Assembly (NCBI GenBank): GCA_965203135.1
Contig: CBDBBO010000001.1
Span: 1,860,001 to 1,924,000 of the forward strand
Direction: 5' to 3'
Source: CATOSD01 sp965203135
GTDB lineage: Bacteria; Chloroflexota; Dehalococcoidia; Lucifugimonadales; CATOSD01
DNA: 64,000 bases
Both the position numbers and the translations under genes were made by a program. The notes under the pieces are model-generated. The model did not search any database, was not told the DNA's origin, and saw only the letters and a program-made list of their open reading frames with translations. This document shows, one piece after another, positions 45,001 to 51,174 of this stretch (position 1 is its first letter; each line of letters opens with the position of its first letter).

Positions 45001-45523
45001 AGTCGTCATTGATGCCACAGCCGAAGTAATTGCTCCCACTATCAAAGGACGCCGTCAGGATGGCGGCCCAGATGATGTCTTCGAGAGGGGTGGCGCTGGC
45101 CGTGGCGGACCACTGGCCGTCGCCCGCGCTGTTGGAGGCCCGGAGGCGCACGTCGTAGGCGACGTTGTTGGTCAGGCCGCTGATCTCTGCGTCGGTCCCC
45201 GTCACGCTGTCGCTGGCCGTCACCCAGCCGGATGCGGGGTCGCTGAGGTCGGCGGGCCGGTCGGCGGCGATGCTGTACTTGTACTGCACCGTGTATGAGG
45301 TAATATCCGCGTCGCCGGCCGGCGGGTTCCAGCCCGCGACGAGCATGGCGTTGCCCGGGGCGACGGCAAGGCCGACGGGGGCCCCGGGCGTGTCGCCGGA
45401 CCCCTGTGCCGCCGCCGGAGGGTGCGCCGGCAGAAAGAGGGCCGCCACCGCGATCAGGACGCCGAGGACGGCGGCGGTGAGCACGAGTCGGCGGCCGGTC
45501 TGTTGAGTTTCCGTTATGGTCAT
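42029..45523 (-). CDS. Large secreted FN3/cadherin-like repeat surface protein
   Basis: Protein of 1164 aa. Signal peptide (LTAAVLGVLIAVAALFLPAH). Two FN3 domains (about 44-147 and 320-430; PGAPVGLAVAPGNAMLVAGW and the GWNPPEDDGGADVTAYEVQY class) are each followed by an unnamed domain starting IIWAAILT or VIWSAILT with a Cys pair. Four cadherin-like beta-sandwich repeats of about 100 residues (from about 595 to 1025; SSDATLSALTVSDGTNDVPLTP) and a final Calx-beta-like domain (about 1060-1150; GGQTATSDDYTMPSF, GDESINI) follow. No sortase motif or C-terminal membrane helix is seen, so it is secreted or held through other contacts. Likely an adhesin or matrix protein. 24 bp separate it from the lipoprotein gene. 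Confidence 0.9.
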   Translation of the reverse strand: MTITETQQTGRRLVLTAAVLGVLIAVAALFLPAHPPAAAQGSGDTPGAPVGLAVAPGNAMLVAGWNPPAGDADITSYTVQYKYSIAADRPADLSDPASGWVTASDSVTGTDAEISGLTNNVAYDVRLRASNSAGDGQWSATASATPLEDIIWAAILTASFDSGSNYFGCGINDDYRCSTALTENEFQFEDKTWRWHYFKDGVSEERAKGSQLILNPYFSTRLYSTTSDYSSRSVPADSGLRKAYLQVGNTGAVFNLGDPDSVHWHPDGLGFSLLDESANGGFGWAEGQRFPLSLRIGNSGDTDDKTNTNPTGTTGDMGNPVPGAPVGLVLALGNTKLVAGWNPPEDDGGADVTAYEVQYKTTSAPDQAGVFDDPRNGWLDAGYGGTGIDTEITGLTNGVEYDVRVRASNSAGDGQWSATASATPHEDVIWSAILTVDNDYGDGTGDFGCVIDVLNSSIDDCSVALTEDEFAFGLDTYGWTQFNRSVLPDETPRYTTVGLSALTPEDSNLRKGRMQVGSELVSLDDTVRVQWFVPDPDTYRNMQWIYSGFLLHDDPSKGDNFWTEGQRVPLSLQAQLPQVQVVGEAPPGLSGGSPDATLSALTVSDGTNDVPLTPNFDTDTAGYTASVDNSVGSVTVTATANDSNATVTVGGAAVASGSPSSAISLTAGVAEVIDIVVTAQDGTTKTYTVTVTRAIALPVMSSDATLSALTVSDGTNDVPLTPAFAADTAGYTANVDNSVDSVTVTPTVNDSNATVTVEGDTVTSGSPSSAISLTAGVAEVIDIVVTAQDGTAMTYTVTVTREMSSDATLSALTVSDGTNDVPLTPTFDSNTTGYTASVDNSVGSVTVTPTVNDPNATVTVGGDAVTSGSPSSAISLTPEVAEVIDIVVTAQDGTTKTYTVSVTRAFSEALALPVVSTVSSDATLSALTVSDGTNDVPLTPDFAADTAGYTASVDNPVDSVTVTPTANDPSTTVTVGGDAVASGSPSSAIALTPGVAEAIDVVVTTQNGTTKTYTITVTRANDTSPSAQVQGSDDGGLPESCRRYIGVREAGLRVCMTPYEGGEAVLMLTLPAPAPANGTTVTLAAGGQTATSDDYTMPSFITIGEGETSGIITIAITADGEDEGDESINIYACTTPGCDPLNPVDGEKTYNHGIVIPGTRSGGL
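42460..43741 (-). repeat. Four tandem ~310-bp coding repeats (cadherin-like domains)
   Basis: Copies at roughly 43741-43442, 43421-43120, 43106-42808 and 42770-42468 on the minus strand. Most of each unit is identical at DNA level (for example CAGGGAGATGGCGGAGCTTG recurs), indicating recent expansion or gene conversion. The number of copies may vary between strains. Confidence 0.85.
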
Positions 45524-45547
45524 GTCATTCCACCCCTTATTCTTTGC

Positions 45548-45766
45548 TTACAGTCCGCCCAATTGGGAGAAAGAGGACAGCTTGCCCCTGGATGCGTTCA
45601 CAGGGACGGGCCTGAAGCGATCGTCCTGGGGCTCGTCCGCCGCTGCCGGTACCACCGGCAGAAAGACGGCCGTCAGCGCTACCAGGGCGCCGATGAGCGC
45701 GGCCGGGATCAAAAGCCTGTCCCGCGCTTGGTGCGGGGGTGGGGGGTCTGTACAGTAGGGTTCCAT
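45548..45766 (-). CDS. Short secreted protein related to the surface-protein N-terminus
   Basis: Protein of 72 aa from the ATG at 45766 (GGAGG 11 nt upstream). Signal peptide LLIPAALIGALVALTAVFLPVV ends AAADEP. It resembles the export signal of the 1164-aa protein just downstream (both have A-ALFLP / TAVFLPVVPAAA). The mature part is only about 25 residues (RFRPVPVNASRGKLSSFSQL). It may be a truncated paralogue or a small secreted factor. It is the first gene of the minus-strand set; the 24-bp gap to the next gene suggests co-transcription. Confidence 0.6.
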   Translation of the reverse strand: MEPYCTDPPPPHQARDRLLIPAALIGALVALTAVFLPVVPAAADEPQDDRFRPVPVNASRGKLSSFSQLGGL

Positions 45767-45821
45767 GTGGTCTGGTTCCTCCTTTGGTATCCCCGTTCTT
45801 TCGACGGGTCAGGCTTTGGCG

Positions 45822-45851
45822 GAATCCGTAGCGGCTGCCGCCAACGGATTC
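45822..45851. promoter_or_regulatory. Hairpin-type inverted repeat between divergent genes
   Basis: GAATCCGT (45822-45829) and ACGGATTC (45844-45851) form a perfect 8-bp outer stem, and GCGG/CCGC at 45831-45834 and 45838-45841 an inner stem. It lies 108 bp upstream of the sensor start and 56 bp upstream of the small secreted gene. It is a good place for an operator bound by the winged helix of the sensor, which is unproven. Confidence 0.5.
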
Positions 45852-45921
45852 ACACGGCGGAGAAGTGTACAGGCATTTGTGTGTTTTTCTTGTGTGCTTC
45901 CCCGCTGAATATGTGAGAGTA

Positions 45922-45950
45922 TTGTGTAGTTTTTGCGTTTATGGTATAAC
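45922..45950 (+). promoter_or_regulatory. Promoter giving a (near-)leaderless transcript of the sensor gene
   Basis: TTGTGT (45922-45927), a 17-bp spacer and TATAAC (45945-45950). The ATG at 45959 is only 8 nt downstream, so transcription would start at or within a base or two of the start codon. No ribosome-binding site precedes the ATG, consistent with leaderless translation. Confidence 0.6.
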
Positions 45951-45958
45951 CAGCCCCC

Positions 45959-48900
45959 ATGGACACACTCATACACGAATCGTCGGAGGTCGCCCTGGAC
46001 CCGGGCGTCAGCCTCGAGGAGGCCGCCGGGCTGAAGCGGGAGATAGAGATGCTGCGGGCCCGCCTTTCCGAGTTGAGCGGGGCTACTCTGCGCATCATCG
46101 AGGATCCGGACCTCGACACTGTCCTGCAGGGAGTCATAGACGGGGCCCGCTCGCTGACCGGCGCACGGTACGGCGCGCTCCTCATCCTCGACCACCTTGG
46201 GGGCATCGAGGCTCTCATCACCTCCGGCATAACCTACGAAGAGGCTGCGGCTATCACAGTCGAGCCCAAGGGTTTGGGATTGCTGGGATATCTCAACGAG
46301 CTTCGGGGGCCGCTGAGACTGCGGGACATCGCCGCTCATCACAGGTCGATAGGTTTTCCCAAAGGCCACCCCCCGATGAAGAGCTTTCTCGGGACCCCGA
46401 TCATCCATCGCGGCGAGAGGCTCGGCAACATCTACCTCACCGAGAAGGAGCACGGCGAGGAGTTCACGCCGGAAGACGAAGAGAGCCTCACCGTGTTCGC
46501 CTCCCATGCGGCGACGGCCATCTTCAACGCCCGAGCCTACCAGTTCGAGCGCCAGGCCAAGGCCGACCTGGAGGCGCTGAACGAGCGATTTCTCATGCTT
46601 TGCGAGGCCGTTCGCGTCCTCAGCGAAAGCCTCGACGTCGATTCCGTTCTAGACCGGATTGTGACCAGCGCGAGGTCGCTCACCGGAGCGCGCAACGGCT
46701 TGATTACGACGCTCGACGAGTCCGGGCGGCTGGTGGACTTCTACACCTCCGGGTTCACCCCCGAAGATCGCGAGGTCCTGCTGGACGTGCCCCGAGGGCC
46801 GGAGATACTGGACCACTTTCACAACCTGCCGCGCCCGTTGCGCGTGCCGGACTTGACGGCCCATATCCGCAACCTCGGCTTTTCCGATGCGCTTCCTCCT
46901 CTGGCGACCGCACTGTCCGTGCCGGTCTATTTCCGCGACGTCCGCGTGGGCAACCTTTACCTCGCCAACAAAGAGGGTGGAGCCGAGTTCACCGAAGGCG
47001 ACGAAGAGTTGATGAGCGTGCTCGCCTCCCAGGCGGCGGTCGCCATCGCCAACGCTCGAGCCTACCAGTCCGAGCGCCAGGCCAAGGCCGACATGGAAGC
47101 GCTGAACGAGCGATTTCTCATGCTTTGCGAGGCCGTTCGCGTCCTCAGCGAAAGTCTCGACGTCGATTCCGTTCTAGACCGGATTGTGACCAGCGCGAGG
47201 TCGCTCACCGGAGCGCGCAACGGCTTGATTACGACGCTCGACGAGTCCGGGCAGTTGGTGAACTTCTACCCTTCCGGGTTCACCCCCGAAGATCGCGAGG
47301 TCCTGCTGGGCGTACCCCGAGGGCCGGAGATACTGGACCATTTCCACAACTTGCCGCGCCCGTTGCGCGTGCCGGACTTGACGGCCCATATCCGCAACCT
47401 CGGCTTTTCCGATGCGCTTCCCCCTCTGGCGACCGCGCTGTCCGTGCCGGTCTATTTCCACGACGTCCGCGTGGGCAACCTTTACCTGGCCAACAAGGAA
47501 GGCGGAGCCGAGTTCACCGAAGGCGACGAAGAGTTGATGAGCGTGCTCGCCTCCCAGGCGGCGGTCGCTATCGCCAACGCCCGAGCCTACCAGTCCGAGC
47601 GGCAGGCCAAGGCCGACATGGAGGCACTGGTGGACACCTCGCCCGTGGGAGTGATGGTGTTCGACGCGAAAACGCTGGACCTGGTGTCGTTCAACCAGGA
47701 GACCAGACGGATAGTGCGTGGGCTGAGCGGGCTGGGCCGCAGCCGGGAGGCGCTGTTCAGCGTGATGAGCTTCCGGCGTCCGGACGGGCGCAAGATTCCG
47801 CACGAGGAACTGCCGACGGCCCGAGCGATACGCGACGGCAACTCGGTGCGCGCCGAGGAGATAATCATCGATCTCCCGGGCGACCAGACGATCAGAACTA
47901 TCATCAACGCCACGCCCGTCTTTTCGGAAGAGGGAGAAGTAGTCTCCGTCATCACCACCATGCAGGACATGACGCCGCTGGAGAGGACGGAAAGGCTGCG
48001 CGCCGAGTTCGTCGGCATGGTGAGCCACGAGCTTAGAACGCCGTTGGCCGCCATCAAAGGCTCCGCCGCCACTGTGCTGGGCGCTTCGTCCGCCCTCGAT
48101 AGCGAGGAGATGCGCCACTTCTTCCGGGTTATAGACGATCAGGCCGACCGTATGCGCGGCCTCATCTCGGACCTTCTCGACACGGCGCAGATAGAGGCGG
48201 GCACGCTGTCGGTCGATTCCGAGCCCGCTGATATGGCGGACCTGGTCGAGGAGGCGAGGCGCGCCTTCCTGCGCGGCGGAGCCACGAACGTCATCGAGGC
48301 CGACCTCCCGCCGGGCCTGCCCCGTGTCGAGGTGGACCGGCAGCGCATGGGGCAGGTGCTGAACAACCTCTTCGCCTACGCCTCCAGGCACTCGCCCTAT
48401 ATGTCCACCATCAGGATGAGCGCGTCGGTGGACGACGTGTACGTTTCCATATCAGTGGCGGACGAGAGCAGGGACGTGTCCGGCGAGCGTCTGCGCCAAC
48501 TTTTCAGAAGGTTCTCTCCCGTGGACGGCGAAGACCGATACGGGCAGTCGGCGGGAGAAGGCCTAGGTCTGATCGTATGCAGGGGGATAGTGGAAGCGCA
48601 CGGGGGCCGCATATGGGCCGAAAGCATCGGCCCCGGCCTGGGCACTCGGTTCACCTTCACCGTTCCGTCCGTCGAGGAGGCCGCCCGCGGCGCGGCGGCA
48701 AACTCCGGCTGGCTCCTCGCCGACGCTGAGCGAACGGAGGGAGCGCGGACGCGCGTTCTGGTGTTGGACGATGAGCCGCACATACTGCTGCACCTTCGGA
48801 ATACCCTGCGGGAAGCGGGCTACGCCTCTATGGTCACCGACAATCCGAAAGAGGCGCACCGTCTCATAGAGACGGATAAGCCCCACCTGATCCTGCTCAA

Positions 48901-49504
48901 CCCGACGCTGGCCGACCCTGTATCGGAGTACTGGACGGGCGAAATCGAGCTGATGGACGACATCCGCGAGTTCACCGACGCGCCGGTCATCTTCATGTCG
49001 GGACAGGCCAGCGACGATGACATCGCACGCGCCTTCGACGTGGGGGCCGACGACTACATCCTCAAGCCCTTCTCGCCGACCGAGCTGGTGGCCAGAATCA
49101 GGGCGGCCCTGCGCCGGCAATCGGCACAGGAGCCGACACAGACGCGCGAGCCTTATCTGCTGGGAGACCTGATGATAGACTACCAGGAACGCCGCGTGAC
49201 GCTCGCGGGCAGGCCGGTGCAACTGACTTCCACCGAATACAAGCTGCTCTCGGACCTTTCCGCCAACGCCGGACGAGTTTTGAGCCACGACCAACTGCTG
49301 AGACGGGTCTGGGGCCCGGGCTACGAGGGCGACACACAGCCCGTACGCACCTTCGTCAAGAACCTCCGCCGCAAGCTGGGAGACGACCCGAGGAACCCCG
49401 CCTACATCTTCACCGAGCCCCGCGTCGGCTACCGCATGGCAAAGTCGGGGGGGGGGGGGGCACGCCGGACGCCGGACGCGAGGCGCATGACTCATGGCGA
49501 TTAG
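45959..49504 (+). CDS. GAF3-PAS-HisKA-HATPase-receiver-winged helix fusion with degenerate kinase and receiver
   Basis: Protein of 1181 aa, cytoplasmic (no signal or membrane helix). A short coiled coil, GAF1 (about 48-194), GAF2 (206-380), GAF3 (381-555), PAS (555-675), HisKA with the His near 690 (VGMVSHELRTPLAAIKG), HATPase (791-911), receiver (about 930-1050) and PhoB-type winged helix (about 1064-1160; TSTEYKLLSDLSANAGRVLS, PVRTFVKNLRRKL). Odd points seen directly: the receiver reads LILLNPTL with Asn981 (codon AAC at 48899-48901) where Asp is phosphorylated; the N-box is NNLFAYASRHS lacking the Mg-binding Asn; G1 is ADESRDVS. GEGLGL, DDE and LKPF are retained. It probably works as a ligand-driven transcription factor rather than a phosphorelay. 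Confidence 0.9.
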   Translation: MDTLIHESSEVALDPGVSLEEAAGLKREIEMLRARLSELSGATLRIIEDPDLDTVLQGVIDGARSLTGARYGALLILDHLGGIEALITSGITYEEAAAITVEPKGLGLLGYLNELRGPLRLRDIAAHHRSIGFPKGHPPMKSFLGTPIIHRGERLGNIYLTEKEHGEEFTPEDEESLTVFASHAATAIFNARAYQFERQAKADLEALNERFLMLCEAVRVLSESLDVDSVLDRIVTSARSLTGARNGLITTLDESGRLVDFYTSGFTPEDREVLLDVPRGPEILDHFHNLPRPLRVPDLTAHIRNLGFSDALPPLATALSVPVYFRDVRVGNLYLANKEGGAEFTEGDEELMSVLASQAAVAIANARAYQSERQAKADMEALNERFLMLCEAVRVLSESLDVDSVLDRIVTSARSLTGARNGLITTLDESGQLVNFYPSGFTPEDREVLLGVPRGPEILDHFHNLPRPLRVPDLTAHIRNLGFSDALPPLATALSVPVYFHDVRVGNLYLANKEGGAEFTEGDEELMSVLASQAAVAIANARAYQSERQAKADMEALVDTSPVGVMVFDAKTLDLVSFNQETRRIVRGLSGLGRSREALFSVMSFRRPDGRKIPHEELPTARAIRDGNSVRAEEIIIDLPGDQTIRTIINATPVFSEEGEVVSVITTMQDMTPLERTERLRAEFVGMVSHELRTPLAAIKGSAATVLGASSALDSEEMRHFFRVIDDQADRMRGLISDLLDTAQIEAGTLSVDSEPADMADLVEEARRAFLRGGATNVIEADLPPGLPRVEVDRQRMGQVLNNLFAYASRHSPYMSTIRMSASVDDVYVSISVADESRDVSGERLRQLFRRFSPVDGEDRYGQSAGEGLGLIVCRGIVEAHGGRIWAESIGPGLGTRFTFTVPSVEEAARGAAANSGWLLADAERTEGARTRVLVLDDEPHILLHLRNTLREAGYASMVTDNPKEAHRLIETDKPHLILLNPTLADPVSEYWTGEIELMDDIREFTDAPVIFMSGQASDDDIARAFDVGADDYILKPFSPTELVARIRAALRRQSAQEPTQTREPYLLGDLMIDYQERRVTLAGRPVQLTSTEYKLLSDLSANAGRVLSHDQLLRRVWGPGYEGDTQPVRTFVKNLRRKLGDDPRNPAYIFTEPRVGYRMAKSGGGGARRTPDARRMTHGD
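46576..47625 (+). repeat. 525-bp tandem duplication of a GAF domain
   Basis: Units 46576-47100 and 47101-47625 differ at only a handful of residues (for example RLVDFYTSG versus QLVNFYPSG, and YFRDV versus YFHDV). The unit is 175 codons, in frame. It is a recent duplication; homologous recombination could delete or amplify it. Confidence 0.9.
49447..49460 (+). repeat. Run of 14 G near the 3' end of the sensor gene
   Basis: Homopolymer G14 encoding Gly residues after the winged helix, about 34 bp before the degV start. Slippage would change the C-terminal tail and the distance at which translation terminates relative to the degV start. Could also be an assembly-prone site. Confidence 0.85.
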
Positions 49505-50342
49505 AATAGTCACCGACAGCTGTTCGGATTTGCCGCCCGAAGTGGCCCGGCGCAATGACATCAGCGTGGCGCCTCTCTACGTCAACATCGGTGGCGACAC
49601 CTACCGCGATGGGGTGGACATCGGCGCCGACCGCTTCTACTCCCTCCTGGAACGGCTCCCCGACCTGCCCACCACTTCCCAACCCTCCGTCGGCGACTTC
49701 ATGGACATCTACCGACGGCTGTTGGACGAAGGCCACCAGGTAGTGTCCATTCACGTCAGCGGCAAACTGAGCGGCGCCCTCAACTCCGCGACCCAGGCCA
49801 GGGCGTCGCTGGGCGACCCGCCCCAGATAGCCGTCATCGACTCCCGTCTGGCGGGAGGGGCGCAGGCGCTGCTTACGCTGAGCGCCGCCCAGTACGCCCG
49901 CGAGACGAGCGACGTAGGGGAAGTCGCCCGGAGAGTGGAACGTTCGATAGAGAGGAACCACTGCTTCGTGGTGATAGACACGCTGAAGTACCTTCAACGG
50001 GGCGGGCGCATCGGCAAGGCGCAGGCGTTCCTCGGAGGCGCGCTCCGGTTCAAGCCCATCGTCAGCGTCCGCGACGGCGAGGTTCACCCGGTGGAGCGTC
50101 CGCGAACTCGCCGACGGGCCATTGCCCGCGTCATCGGTCTCGCGCGCGAGATGGCCCCCGTAAGCCGCATACACGTGAGCTACACCACCGGGCGGGAGTT
50201 GGCCCACGCCGTAATCGAAGGTCTGGCCGACCTGGTGGAGCCGGACGGCATCACCGAGTCGCGGTTCGGGCCGGCGCTGGGCACGCATCTCGGCCCCGGC
50301 GCCGTCGCGGTAGCGTTGAGCCAACCTGATCCGGACGCATAG
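49494..50342 (+). CDS. DegV-family fatty-acid-binding protein
   Basis: Protein of 282 aa. The hallmark TDSCSDLPPEVARRNDISVAPLYV, TSQPSVGDFMDIYRRL, SIHVSGKLSGALNSA and IDTLKYLQRGGRIGKAQ. DegV/FakB proteins bind a fatty acid and present it to FakA for phosphorylation. No FakA-type DAK gene is adjacent. Its ATG lies 11 bp inside the sensor gene, so expression is probably coupled to that gene. Confidence 0.93.
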   Translation: MAIRIVTDSCSDLPPEVARRNDISVAPLYVNIGGDTYRDGVDIGADRFYSLLERLPDLPTTSQPSVGDFMDIYRRLLDEGHQVVSIHVSGKLSGALNSATQARASLGDPPQIAVIDSRLAGGAQALLTLSAAQYARETSDVGEVARRVERSIERNHCFVVIDTLKYLQRGGRIGKAQAFLGGALRFKPIVSVRDGEVHPVERPRTRRRAIARVIGLAREMAPVSRIHVSYTTGRELAHAVIEGLADLVEPDGITESRFGPALGTHLGPGAVAVALSQPDPDA

Positions 50343-50369
50343 CCGCCCGGCCCGTCCGCTGTCCCATCC

Positions 50370-50425
50370 TGTCACCCCGAGCGTAGCCGAAGGGTGTAAG
50401 ATGCTTCGACAGTCTCAGCATGACA
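50370..50425. repeat. REP-like imperfect palindrome (second repeat family)
   Basis: GTCACCCCGAGCGTAGCCGA ... TCTCAGCATGAC: the ends GTCA and TGAC pair, CGAAG pairs with CTTCG, and GAG with CTC, with a loop around GGTGTAAGATG. It sits 28 bp after the degV stop, convergent with the lipoprotein gene. The element looks like a dispersed repeat of the bacterial REP/MITE kind. Confidence 0.65.
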
Positions 50426-50473
50426 TACGAGAAAATGCTGCAAGTAGCATGGTAATCCAAAGAACCCAGGCTG

Positions 50474-51037
50474 TCACGGAACGCACAACGGCTCGATCAG
50501 CTTGCTCTTTCGCACCACGACCGCGCGCGCAAAAGTGCTTCGCTCAACCTCCGTCCACTCCGACGCCGGCCTGTCGACTCCCGCGCTGACCGACGCCACC
50601 CACTCCCTCGGCAGCGCGATTTCCTCCGCCACGGCGCTCACCTCCGCCACCACCTCGGCGATCCGCCGCGGTCCGGCGCTGCTCGCCGCGCTCAGGGCCT
50701 CGGAGTACGCCCAGCCGTTGTCGGCGTAGTGCCCGCAAGCCTCGGCCATCTCCGCAGGCGTAACGCCCCTCGAGATCAGCCGCGACCGAGCCTCGGCCAC
50801 GTCAACGTCAGTCACCGTCGAAAACTCCGTCGGCGCGATGCCCCTCCTGCCCGATCCTGCGCTGGTTGCGGCCGGGTCATCCCCAATCGCCACCAGCTCC
50901 GGCGCGGGAGCCTGGGCAGGCGGAGCGGAACCGGAGACGCACCCGCACAACAGCCCGGTGACAGCCACCGCCGCCAGGACTCTCACGAGGCTCCGCGCCG
51001 CCTGCGTTCGTGTCCACCTGCCGATGTCCCGGACCAT
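50474..51037 (-). CDS. Lipoprotein of unknown function
   Basis: Protein of 187 aa from the ATG at 51037 (GGGAGG 8 nt upstream); an in-frame ATG at 51091 inside the palindrome would add 18 residues. The lipobox LLCGC (with VLAAVAVTG before) marks a lipoprotein. After a linker there is a helical region, VDVAEARSRLISRGVTPAEMAEACGHYADNG, without recognised domains. It is divergent from the AAA ATPase across a perfect palindrome. Confidence 0.65.
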   Translation of the reverse strand: MVRDIGRWTRTQAARSLVRVLAAVAVTGLLCGCVSGSAPPAQAPAPELVAIGDDPAATSAGSGRRGIAPTEFSTVTDVDVAEARSRLISRGVTPAEMAEACGHYADNGWAYSEALSAASSAGPRRIAEVVAEVSAVAEEIALPREWVASVSAGVDRPASEWTEVERSTFARAVVVRKSKLIEPLCVP

Positions 51038-51081
51038 TGCGCCGACCTCCCGCGCCAAGCCTATTTCAGGAGAGTATACTA

Positions 51082-51124
51082 AGTTTACCATAGTTTATCC
51101 GTATAGCATAAACTATGGTAAACT
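51082..51124. promoter_or_regulatory. Perfect 17-bp inverted repeat spanning the starts of two divergent genes
   Basis: Arms AGTTTACCATAGTTTAT (51082-51098) and its complement (51108-51124), separated by 9 nt. Each arm contains CCATAG/CTATGG, so an ATG-GTA-AAC start (Met-Val-Asn) is created on both strands at 51091 (minus) and 51115 (plus). Candidate operator or recombination site; it is strikingly AT-rich compared with its surroundings. Confidence 0.75.
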
Positions 51125-51174
51125 CTGTAGAACTCCGAACAGTCGAACTCAAGAGAACTGTAAGACTTGCATCA

